Shown: positions 19,044 through 27,341 of the stretch, piece after piece
How the letters are laid out: each line of letters starts with the position of its first letter
How positions within the stretch are numbered: the stretch's first letter is position 1
Origin: Acidobacteria bacterium RIFCSPLOWO2_12_FULL_67_14b
Lineage (GTDB): Bacteria; Acidobacteriota; Vicinamibacteria; Vicinamibacterales; UBA2999
Reading direction: 5' to 3'
DNA length: 35,161 bases
Assembly (NCBI GenBank): GCA_001768615.1
Contig: MELE01000110.1
Coordinates: forward strand, 1 to 35,161
Notes under the pieces: generated by a model
What the model was told of the DNA's origin: nothing
Database searches by the model: none
Seen by the model: only the letters and a program-made list of their open reading frames with translations
Made by a program: the position numbers and the translations under genes

Positions 19044-19994
19044 ATGCGACCCGCCCTCGTCGCCCTGGTTTGTGCAGTGCTGCTGCCGTCAGGCGCACAG
19101 GCCCAACCGGCGCTGTGCGACGCCCTTCGCGCCAACGCCGCCGGGCTTGCCTGGGACCTCACCTTCGTGGCGGATCCCGGCGTGCGCATCGAGGGCGCCG
19201 CGCTGCCCAAGCCGTTGGTCGACGACGCGGGACGCGTGCACCTGTTTTACGAAACGGCGCCCGGCCCACCCACGCGCCAGATGTATACGGTCTCGGCCGA
19301 CGGCCTGACCTTCGACGCCGGCCGGGCCGAGCAACCAGGCGACCTCCGCTATCACCCGTACCGGGTGCGCATGGCCAACGGTGTCTGGCGGCGGTTCCAG
19401 TGGGATCCGCAGGCCCTCGAAATGCGCACCGACAGCAGCGGCGACGGCGTCACGTTCTCGCGCGACCCGGGCGTGCGCTACACCCTCCAGGCCGACGATC
19501 GTGGATGGATGGGCATCCACGACGAGTTCGTCGATGGCCTCGGACGCGTCGTGATGATCTACCTGGCCGATCGGGACGGGCTGAACAACGCGCGGCGCGC
19601 CGTGTCGGCCGATCACGGCTGGACCTTCACGTTCGATCGCGGCAATGTGTTCGGGGATGCAGCCGACATCGCGCGCGCCGGCGGCAGCAGCGCCTACGTC
19701 GATCAGAAGTCCACGCACCTCGACGGCGCCGCGCGGCGGATGTTCGCGATGAAGCAGGGCTGCGCCATCTACAGCTTTCTCACCACTGACGGCGACGGGT
19801 TCGTGCTCGAGCCCGGCTGGCGGGTGAGCGTGAAGAGCTGGACCGACGTGGTCGTACGTTCCCTGCACGACCCGGTGGTCGTGCGCCTGGCCGATGGGCG
19901 CTTCCGGATGTACGTGGCGGCCGCGCTCACGGTGCCGCCGGGCTCGCCGGGCCGGTTCGTGATCCTTACCGCGACGACACCTTCAGCACGATGA
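19044..19994 (+). CDS. Secreted hypothetical protein, beta-propeller/sialidase-like sequence pattern
   Basis: Signal peptide MRPALVALVCAVLLPSGAQAQ; repeated SADGLTFD/SGDGVTFSRDPGV/SADHGWTFTFD blade-like motifs. Confidence 0.65.
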   Translation: MRPALVALVCAVLLPSGAQAQPALCDALRANAAGLAWDLTFVADPGVRIEGAALPKPLVDDAGRVHLFYETAPGPPTRQMYTVSADGLTFDAGRAEQPGDLRYHPYRVRMANGVWRRFQWDPQALEMRTDSSGDGVTFSRDPGVRYTLQADDRGWMGIHDEFVDGLGRVVMIYLADRDGLNNARRAVSADHGWTFTFDRGNVFGDAADIARAGGSSAYVDQKSTHLDGAARRMFAMKQGCAIYSFLTTDGDGFVLEPGWRVSVKSWTDVVVRSLHDPVVVRLADGRFRMYVAAALTVPPGSPGRFVILTATTPSAR

Positions 19995-20643
19995 TGTGCT
20001 GCCACGGCAGCACGTCGATCACCGTGTCGAGCACGTAGCCCTCGGCTTCGAGCTCCATCCTCACCTCGGCCACGCTCATCTTGTGCACCTCGAGGATGGG
20101 CACCTTCGGATCCTCCTTGCGGAACTCCACCAGCACGAGCCGGCCGTCGGGCTTGAAGGTGTCGCGCAACCGCTGCAGGAACGCCTGCGGCGCCTGCAGC
20201 TCGTGGTAGACGTCGACCATGATCGCCAGGTCGATCGCCTTGGGCGGGAGCTTCGGATCGTCCATGCCGCCGAGCACCGGGGTGACGTTGCCGAGGCCCT
20301 CCGTGGCCACGCGGCGGTTGATCAGTGCGATCATCCCCGGCTGGATGTCGGTGGCATACACACGGCCGGTGGGGCCGACGGCCTTCGCCATCCGCGACGT
20401 GTAGTACCCCGAACCGGCGCCGATGTCGGCGACCACCATGCCGGGCCTCAGGTCGAGCGCCGCGATCGCCCGGGCCGGCGCTTCTTCCTGTTCGCGTTCC
20501 GGGCGCTCGAGCCAGCCCGCGCCACCCACACCCATCACCGGCGCAAACACGCGGCCGCTCACCGGATGGCGGCGCTGGGCCTCGACCAGTCCGATCCCCG
20601 CGACGACGAACACCACGACGAGGGACGCGATACGCTGTAACAT
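19966..20643 (-). CDS. Class I SAM-dependent methyltransferase (membrane-anchored or secreted)
   Basis: VVADIGAGSGYYTSRMAKAVGPTGRVYATDIQPGM; IMVDVYHEL; N-terminal hydrophobic segment. Confidence 0.9.
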   Translation of the reverse strand: MLQRIASLVVVFVVAGIGLVEAQRRHPVSGRVFAPVMGVGGAGWLERPEREQEEAPARAIAALDLRPGMVVADIGAGSGYYTSRMAKAVGPTGRVYATDIQPGMIALINRRVATEGLGNVTPVLGGMDDPKLPPKAIDLAIMVDVYHELQAPQAFLQRLRDTFKPDGRLVLVEFRKEDPKVPILEVHKMSVAEVRMELEAEGYVLDTVIDVLPWQHIIVLKVSSR

Positions 20644-20665
20644 TAGCCATTCACTCTTTTTGCTC

Positions 20666-21163
20666 ATGACGCTGACAGCCCGAGCTGCGTCGACTGACGA
20701 CGCCCCGATCCTTGCCCAAATCTATAACGAAGGCATCGAAGATCGCGTGGGAACCTTCGAGACGCGCCCGCGGACCGTGGACGAGGTGCGCGCCTGGTTC
20801 GACGGGCATCCCCTCGTCGTGGTCGAAGCCGAGGGCCGGGGCGTGATCGCCTTCGCGTCCACCTCCACCTACCGCGCGCGCGAGTGTTACGCGGGCATCG
20901 CCGAGTTTTCGGTGTACGTGGCTCGATCGCAGCGCGGCAAGGGCGCCGGCCGCGTCGCCATGCAGGCGCTCATCGCCGCGGCGGCCAGGGCCGGCATCTG
21001 GAAGCTGGTGTCGCGCATCTTCGTGGAAAACGCCGCCAGCCGCGCGCTGATGGCGGCGATGGGGTTTCGCGAGGTGGGTGTGTACGAGAGCCACGCCAAG
21101 CTGGACGGCCGCTGGCGTGACGTCGTGATTGTCGAGCGCCTCATCAGGGAAAACCGTCACTAA
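20666..21163 (+). CDS. GNAT family N-acetyltransferase (phosphinothricin/ArsN1-like)
   Basis: TDDAPILAQIYNEGIEDRVGTFET; VYVARSQRGKGAGRVAMQALI; VGVYESHAKLDGRWRDVVIVERLI. Confidence 0.88.
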   Translation: MTLTARAASTDDAPILAQIYNEGIEDRVGTFETRPRTVDEVRAWFDGHPLVVVEAEGRGVIAFASTSTYRARECYAGIAEFSVYVARSQRGKGAGRVAMQALIAAAARAGIWKLVSRIFVENAASRALMAAMGFREVGVYESHAKLDGRWRDVVIVERLIRENRH

Positions 21164-22174
21164 ATGAAACGGACGGTCCCCCAACTCGTCTCGCTCGTCG
21201 CGGTGGTGGCGGGCGTCGTGCTGTTCATCACCACGATGCTGGGGATCGATCGAGAGGAGACGATCCGCGAAGCGCGCATCCTCGGGCTGGCGTTGCCGCT
21301 GGTGATGCTGCCGAGCCTCGGCTGGCACCTGCTGCGAGCCGCAGGATGGTACGTGTGCTTCCCTCACGATCAGCGGCCCTCGTACTGGACGGTGTTCCGC
21401 GTGCGCCTCGCGGCCGACGGCGTGGGCTACTTCACCATTCGCGGGGTCGCCAGTGAGCCGCTCCGCGTCGTCCTGTTGATCGGCAAGGTGCCGCCGGTCG
21501 TGTCGGCGGCGGCGTCGGTGCTCGAGCGGACGGCCATGGGCATCATGAGCGTGGTGGGCGTGGGCCTGTTTGCCGCCGTGGCGGTGTCGTCCAATATGCT
21601 GCCGCCGGGATGGCAGGCCGTGTTTCGCGGCATCGCCGTCACCGCGGCTGTGGTCCTCTTCCTGTCGCTGCTGTTCCTGATGCGAACGGGCCGGTACTTC
21701 GGGCCGCTCGTGGAGCTGCTCCACGCGCGCACGGGATGGCGCTGGGCCGGCGGGCGCACGGTGCGGGCGATCAGCGCCGTCGAGGATCTGTTCCTGAAGC
21801 TGGCGCGCACGAGCCCCCGGCGCCTTCGGCTGCTCGTGGGGTTGAGCGTGGCGTGTTACGCGCTGATGGCCCTCGAGGTCTGCCTCGTGTTCTGGGCGAT
21901 CGGCCAGCCCATCTCGATCTGGGTCGGGACGATCGTCGAGACCTTCACGCGATCGGCCAGCGTGGCGGGCGGGGCCATTCCCGGCAACCTCGGCGCGCTC
22001 GAGGCCTCGAACGTCGCGGTCGTCAAGGCCCTCGGCCTCATGGGCGGCGGCACGCTGGCGCTGTTCCGCCGGGTCCGCAGCCTGGTCTTCGCGACGATGG
22101 GCCTGGCGTTGTACCCCCGCGACACCATTGCCCCGCCGGCCGGTGCCACGCCGCAGGTGCCCGATGCTCGCTGA
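21164..22174 (+). CDS. Lysylphosphatidylglycerol synthase TM-region/UPF0104-like flippase domain protein
   Basis: Polytopic membrane protein; FTRSASVAGGAIPGNLGALEASNVAVVKALGL motif. Confidence 0.7.
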   Translation: MKRTVPQLVSLVAVVAGVVLFITTMLGIDREETIREARILGLALPLVMLPSLGWHLLRAAGWYVCFPHDQRPSYWTVFRVRLAADGVGYFTIRGVASEPLRVVLLIGKVPPVVSAAASVLERTAMGIMSVVGVGLFAAVAVSSNMLPPGWQAVFRGIAVTAAVVLFLSLLFLMRTGRYFGPLVELLHARTGWRWAGGRTVRAISAVEDLFLKLARTSPRRLRLLVGLSVACYALMALEVCLVFWAIGQPISIWVGTIVETFTRSASVAGGAIPGNLGALEASNVAVVKALGLMGGGTLALFRRVRSLVFATMGLALYPRDTIAPPAGATPQVPDAR

Positions 22175-22757
22175 GTTCGGAGCCACGATTCAGGCGTGGG
22201 CGGCCGGCATGGGCGGGGTCGGCCTGTTCATCCTGGCCCTGCTCGATTCGTCCTTCCTGTCGTTTCCGCAGGTCAACGACATCCTGATCATCGTGCTCAG
22301 CACGAAGTACCCGGAACGCATGCCGTACTACGCGACCATGACGACGGCGGGGTCGCTGGTGGGGTGCTTCATGCTGTACGGCGTCGCGCGGCGAGGCGGC
22401 GAAGCCGTGCTGCGCCGGCGGCTCAAGGGGCGCCATGTCGACCGCGCGCTCAGGCTGTACCAACGCTACGGGCTGCTGGCGGTGTTGGTGCCGGCGCTGC
22501 TGCCGCCGCCGGTCCCCTTCAAGGTCTTCGTGCTGCTCGCGGGCGCCGCGGCGGTGACGCCGTGGCGATTTGGCGTGGCGGTGGCGATCGGCCGGGGCAT
22601 CCGCTACTTCGGGCAGGGCTACCTCGCCGTGATCTACGGCGAAAGCGCGGCAGACTTCATGAAGACCCACGGGGTGGAAATCGGCATCGGCCTCGCGATC
22701 GCCGCCGTCGGCGCGGGCCTTGCCTTCGCCCTGGCCCGCCGCCGCAGAATGGGCTGA
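22164..22757 (+). CDS. VTT/DedA-like membrane protein
   Basis: LDSSFLSFPQVNDILIIVL; LPPPVPFKVFVLLAGAAAVTPWRFGVAVAIGRGIRYFGQGYLAV. Confidence 0.78.
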   Translation: MLAEFGATIQAWAAGMGGVGLFILALLDSSFLSFPQVNDILIIVLSTKYPERMPYYATMTTAGSLVGCFMLYGVARRGGEAVLRRRLKGRHVDRALRLYQRYGLLAVLVPALLPPPVPFKVFVLLAGAAAVTPWRFGVAVAIGRGIRYFGQGYLAVIYGESAADFMKTHGVEIGIGLAIAAVGAGLAFALARRRRMG

Positions 22758-23482
22758 TGCTCGAGCTGCTTCCGCTCCACGCCGTGCACGTCGACCTCGT
22801 GGCGAACGACAACGCCGCTGCGCTGGCGCGGCGCGAGCGCTACCTGTCGTTGATGTCGCCCGACGAACACGAGCGGATGGCGCGCCTGGTGTTCGAACGC
22901 GACCGCCGCCGGTTCCTGCTGACGCGGGCGCTGGTTCGGACCATGCTGTCGAAGTACGCCGCCGTCGCGCCTCAAGACTGGAAGTTCGTTGCGAACGTGC
23001 ACGGGCGGCCGGAGCTGCTCGATCGGCCGGACGGCGTGCCCGATCTGCGCTTCAACCTCTCCCACACCGACGGCCTCATCGCCTGCGCCGTCACGATCGG
23101 CCGCGAGGTAGGGGTGGATGTGGAACACGTCGGGCGGCGCATTACCCGCGACGTGCCGGCGCGGTTCTTCGCGCCGCGGGAGGTGGCCGCGCTGCTCGCG
23201 GTGCCCGAACCGGAACGGCACAAGGTGTTCTTCGATTACTGGACGCTGAAGGAGGCCTACATCAAGGCCCGCGGGTTCGGCCTGGCGCTGCCGCTCGCCG
23301 ATTTTGCGTTCCGGCTGTCGCCGGTGTCGCCGCCTGAGATCAGCTTCGAACCGGCCCTGCCCGACGATCCCGAATCGTGGCAGTTCGCCCAGGACTGGCC
23401 CACGCCGGTGCATCGCCTCGGGCTCGCGGTGCGGAGAACAGGCGCCGACCTGCCGATCCGCATCCGTGAAGTGGTGCCGTAG
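22757..23482 (+). CDS. 4'-phosphopantetheinyl transferase superfamily protein
   Basis: RFNLSHTDGLIACAV; VGVDVEHVGRR; FFDYWTLKEAYIKARGFGLALPL. Confidence 0.93.
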   Translation: MLELLPLHAVHVDLVANDNAAALARRERYLSLMSPDEHERMARLVFERDRRRFLLTRALVRTMLSKYAAVAPQDWKFVANVHGRPELLDRPDGVPDLRFNLSHTDGLIACAVTIGREVGVDVEHVGRRITRDVPARFFAPREVAALLAVPEPERHKVFFDYWTLKEAYIKARGFGLALPLADFAFRLSPVSPPEISFEPALPDDPESWQFAQDWPTPVHRLGLAVRRTGADLPIRIREVVP

Positions 23483-23491
23483 GGGCTCCCG

Positions 23492-24301
23492 GTGAAGCTC
23501 TGGGCCACGAGCGACCTGCACGTCGGCTACGACGAGAACCGCCGCGCCGTCGAGGCCCTGCCCGCCCATCCGGACGATTGGCTGATCGTCGCCGGCGACA
23601 CCGGCGAGACGCCGGCGCACCTGGAGTTCGTGCTCCGCACGCTTGGCCCCCGATTCAGGCAACTGATGTGGACGCCGGGCAACCACGATCTGTGGACGCC
23701 GGCCGGCGTGCCGCCAGACCAGCGGGGCGTCGCGCACTACGAGCGGCTGGTCGCGATCTGCCGCCGGCACCACGTGCTGACGCCGGAGGATCCGTACCCG
23801 CGCTGGCCGGGCGATGGTCCCGCGCGCGCGATTGTGCCGACGTTCCTGCTGTTCGATTACTCGTTCCGTCCCGCTCACGTCGCGCGCGCCGACGCGGTCG
23901 CCTGGGCCGCCGAATCCGGTGTGCGATCGAAGGACGAGGACCTGTTGTGGCCGGCGCCGTTCGAGACCTGCGACGACTGGTGCGCGGCCCGCATCGAGGC
24001 CACCGAACCGCGGCTGGATGCGCTCCCTCGCGATCTGCGGTTGATTCTCGTGAACCACTTCCCGCTTCGCCGCGACCTGGCGGTCCTGCCCCGTATTCCG
24101 CGGTTCTCGATCTGGTGCGGGACGACGCACACGGAAGACTGGCACCAGCGCTACAACCTCGAAACCGTCGTCTCGGGCCACCTGCACCTGCGCTCGACGC
24201 GGGAACTCGATGGCGTGAGGTTTGAGGAGGTCTCGCTGGGATATCCGAGGCAGTGGTCGCAGAGCCGCGGATTGGAGCATTACCTGCGGCGGATCCTTTG
24301 A
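23492..24301 (+). CDS. Metallophosphoesterase
   Basis: GTG start; TSDLHVGYDENRR; VAGDTGE; TPGNHDLW; NHFPL; VSGHLHLR. Confidence 0.93.
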   Translation: MKLWATSDLHVGYDENRRAVEALPAHPDDWLIVAGDTGETPAHLEFVLRTLGPRFRQLMWTPGNHDLWTPAGVPPDQRGVAHYERLVAICRRHHVLTPEDPYPRWPGDGPARAIVPTFLLFDYSFRPAHVARADAVAWAAESGVRSKDEDLLWPAPFETCDDWCAARIEATEPRLDALPRDLRLILVNHFPLRRDLAVLPRIPRFSIWCGTTHTEDWHQRYNLETVVSGHLHLRSTRELDGVRFEEVSLGYPRQWSQSRGLEHYLRRIL

Positions 24302-24386
24302 CGAATAACTAGTAACGAATAACGAATAACAAAGGCTCCGAATCCTTGGTTATTCTCAATTCGTTATTCGTTATTCGTTATTCATT
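24301..24386. repeat. AT-rich inverted-repeat element built of ACGAATA/TATTCGT units
   Basis: ACGAATAACTAGTAACGAATAACGAATAACAAAGGctccgaatCCTTGGTTATTCTCAATTCGTTATTCGTTATTCGTTATTC; inner stem GAATAACAAAGG/CCTTGGTTATTC has one mismatch. Confidence 0.92.
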
Positions 24387-24392
24387 GCAGAC

Positions 24393-25547
24393 TCAGGCGT
24401 TCTGCAGCCGCTCCGCCGCCGCTCGCAACGTCTCTTCCTTCTTCGCGAAACAGAATCGCAAGACCGGGCCGCCGGTGTCCTTGTACAAGAACGCCGACAC
24501 CGGAATCGAGGCGACCCCGTGCTCGACGATCAACCGGTGCGCGATGGCCTTGTCGGTCTCCTTCGAGATGTCCGAGTAATCCATCAGCTGGAAGTAGGTG
24601 CCGCCGCAGGCGAGCGGCTTGAGGCGTGATCCCGTCGTCAGCTTCAAAAACAGGTCGCGCTTCTGTTGATAGAACTCCGGCAGGCCCTTCGCCTCCGGAT
24701 CCCGCTTCACAAACTCCGCGAACGCCATCTGCGACGGCGTGTGGACGGTGAAGGTGATGAACTGGTGCACGCGCGTGACCTCGGCGATGAGCGCCTGCGG
24801 CCCCACGCAGTAACCGACCTTCCAGCCGGTCGTGTGAAACGTCTTGCCGAACGAGCTGATCACCACGGCCCGCGATCGCAGCTCGGGGTAGCGCAGCAGG
24901 CTCTCGTGCCGGCGCCCGTCGAAGATAATGTGCTCGTAAACCTCGTCGCCAATCACGAGGATGTCCGTGCTGTCGACGAGCGCGGCCAGTTGTCGCAGGT
25001 CGTCGGCGGTCCAGATGCTCCCGGTCGGGTTGTGCGGCGTGTTGACCAGGATCGCGCGCGTCCGCGGCGTGATCGCGCGGCGGACCTCATCCCAGTTGAC
25101 TGAATAGTCCGGATACCGCAGGCTGACGAAGACCGGCGTGCCGCCGCTCAGGCGGATCACGGGGACGTACGAGTCGTAGCACGGCTCGAACAGGATCACT
25201 TCGTCGCCCGGCTGCACGAACGTGGTCAGGGTCGCATACAGGCCCGCGGTGGCGCCCGACGTGACCAGGACCTCGGTGGCCGGATCGAAACGGGGCCCGT
25301 ACAGCCGCTCCACCTTGGCGGCGATCCCCTCCCGCAGCGCCAGCACGCCCGGCATCGGCGCGTACTGGTTGTGCCCGTCGCGCATGGCCTTCGCCACGGC
25401 CTCGACCAGCGCGGGATCGCAGTCGAAGTCCGGAAAGCCCTGCGACAGGTTGATGGCCTTGTGCTCGTTGGCGAGCCTGGTCATCACGGAGAAGATGCTC
25501 ACCCCGATATCCGGGAGCTTGGAGATAACCTGAACTGTGCCCGGCAT
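24393..25547 (-). CDS. PLP-dependent class I/II aminotransferase (methionine/kynurenine aminotransferase-like)
   Basis: NLSQGFPDFDCDPALVEAV; NTPHNPTGSIW; SSFGKTFHTTGWKVGYCVGP. Confidence 0.93.
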   Translation of the reverse strand: MPGTVQVISKLPDIGVSIFSVMTRLANEHKAINLSQGFPDFDCDPALVEAVAKAMRDGHNQYAPMPGVLALREGIAAKVERLYGPRFDPATEVLVTSGATAGLYATLTTFVQPGDEVILFEPCYDSYVPVIRLSGGTPVFVSLRYPDYSVNWDEVRRAITPRTRAILVNTPHNPTGSIWTADDLRQLAALVDSTDILVIGDEVYEHIIFDGRRHESLLRYPELRSRAVVISSFGKTFHTTGWKVGYCVGPQALIAEVTRVHQFITFTVHTPSQMAFAEFVKRDPEAKGLPEFYQQKRDLFLKLTTGSRLKPLACGGTYFQLMDYSDISKETDKAIAHRLIVEHGVASIPVSAFLYKDTGGPVLRFCFAKKEETLRAAAERLQNA

Positions 25548-25574
25548 GACTCTGGCCACTATACAATCAACCCC

Positions 25575-26444
25575 ATGATGCTCGCCCTCGCGTTCGCTAT
25601 TGCGGCCCAGACCTCCGGCGGATACGCCCGGCCGGACCTGCTCGTCGACACGGCCTGGCTCGCGCAACATCTCAGCGATGCCACTGTGCGCGTCGTGGAC
25701 ATGCGCGCGCGCGGCTACGGCGACGGGCACATTCCCGAGGCCGTCTTCCTCGACAATAACTGGATCCGTAATCCGAAAGCGCCACCGACGTTCCTGCCGA
25801 CACCACTGGAGTTCGAGGCGCTGATGGCGCGGCTCGGCATCTCGAACACGACCAAGGTCGTCGCCTACGACGACCGCGGCGGAATCTATGCGGCACGCCT
25901 GTGGTGGATCCTGAACTACTACGGCCACAGCAACGTGGCCCTGCTCGATGGCGGCTGGGGAAAGTGGATCGCTGAGAAACGCGCGACCGGCACCGCGACG
26001 CCCGCGCCCGCGGCGGCCGTGTTCACGGTCAAGCCGGGAACGGTCAAGGTGGCGACGGCAGACGAGGTGAAGGCGGCGATCAACAAGCCCGGCGTAAAGC
26101 TCGTGGACGCCCGGAGCCAGGGCGAGATCGACGGCAAGGAATTACGGGGGATCAAGCGCGGCGGCTACATCGAATCATCCATCCCGGTGTACTGGGAAGA
26201 CACGTTCGACCCCGTGAGCAAGGTATTCAAGTCAGCGGCCGAGATCACGAAGCTCTATCGCGACAAGGGCATCGTGCCGTCGGACGAGGTGACGGTGTAT
26301 TGCCAAGTGGGCATGCGGGCGTCCCACGACCTCTTCACGCTGGCGCTGATTGGCCACGACCTGGCGAAGTTGCGGAACTACTACGGCTCGTGGGAAGAGT
26401 GGGGCAACCGCGACGACACCCCGATCAAGACCCGCACGCCTTAG
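25575..26444 (+). CDS. Sulfurtransferase with two rhodanese domains
   Basis: VVDMRARGYGDGHIPEA; VAYDDRGGIYAARLWW; LLDGGWGKW; active-site loop YCQVGMRAS. Confidence 0.92.
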   Translation: MMLALAFAIAAQTSGGYARPDLLVDTAWLAQHLSDATVRVVDMRARGYGDGHIPEAVFLDNNWIRNPKAPPTFLPTPLEFEALMARLGISNTTKVVAYDDRGGIYAARLWWILNYYGHSNVALLDGGWGKWIAEKRATGTATPAPAAAVFTVKPGTVKVATADEVKAAINKPGVKLVDARSQGEIDGKELRGIKRGGYIESSIPVYWEDTFDPVSKVFKSAAEITKLYRDKGIVPSDEVTVYCQVGMRASHDLFTLALIGHDLAKLRNYYGSWEEWGNRDDTPIKTRTP

Positions 26445-26876
26445 CCTTCACCAGAATGGCGCGCAGCGCTCGAGGTTCTGGGGCATCGCCCCGCAGCCCT
26501 TCAGGAGCAGGCGTTTCGCGCCGGCGGTGACTCGCGCAGGCACGTTCGTAGATGAAACGCGCGGTGCCGCCATCATGCCACTGTCCCGCCAATTCGGATA
26601 GTGCGCGTGCGCCTCGTAGGTCGTGATACGGCCCTATGCGTCCGGCGGGCCCGGCATGCACATGTGCCGTGCCACGCCGACGTCGATGCTGTTGTTCCGG
26701 CCCTTGAACCTGAACTCCTCCTAATAACCAGAGCATCCCCTGGCAAGTTCAAACATCATTCCGTGCTGCGTCTCTCTGTGTGGCCAATTCCTTGACTGCC
26801 GATCCGCCTTGGTGCAAGAGTGCGCTGAGCGGCGAAGCAGCGAAGGGCCCCCCAGGGAGAACGTGCGCGATGGCCC

Positions 26877-27341
26877 ATGGCTGTGCACAGGGCATTCGGG
26901 AAGCGGCGTGGCGTTCAGTCGAGGTCCATCCAGCCAAGCGATGGGGTTGCCCTCGTTGGGCTGGCGCTCAGCTGTGCCTATGACCTGACGACCGTCGGCG
27001 CCTGGGCAAGGGAGGCTGGGATGTGCGAAACGCAACTGCGTCTGCGGTGTCGCATTGCTGGCGTTCCTGCCAAAGTGTCGCTTGACTTCGTGCGGGTGCT
27101 GCGGGCGGGTCTCTGCCGAGAAGTCCGCGGGGGTGCCCTTACGGATTACTTGGATGTTGGGGACCCTCGAACGATGAGACGGTTGCTTGCGAGGGTTGGG
27201 CGAAGCGGTCCCGACAACCCTACGGTACTGGAGTACGTCAGCGCCCAGCGCGTCATTCGGGATGTAGCGTTGATTGAAGAGCTCAAGAAGGTGCTCACGC
27301 CGATGGCTACGTTTCGTCACCATGACGGGCCTCATCACTGA
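26877..27341 (+). CDS. Small putative AraC-like HTH-type regulator upstream of an ADOP permease
   Basis: DLTTVGAWAREAGMCETQLRLRCRIAGVPAKVSLDFVRVLRAG...YLDVGDPRTMRRLLARVG; overlaps the permease start by 20 bp. Confidence 0.5.
   Translation: MAVHRAFGKRRGVQSRSIQPSDGVALVGLALSCAYDLTTVGAWAREAGMCETQLRLRCRIAGVPAKVSLDFVRVLRAGLCREVRGGALTDYLDVGDPRTMRRLLARVGRSGPDNPTVLEYVSAQRVIRDVALIEELKKVLTPMATFRHHDGPHH

Noticed and set aside
26953-27205. GTTGGGC motifs (around 26956 and 27195) resembling integron attC R' core
   Set aside because: No matching inverse core (RYYYAAC) at proper spacing, no cassette structure and no integrase; chance matches in GC-rich DNA.
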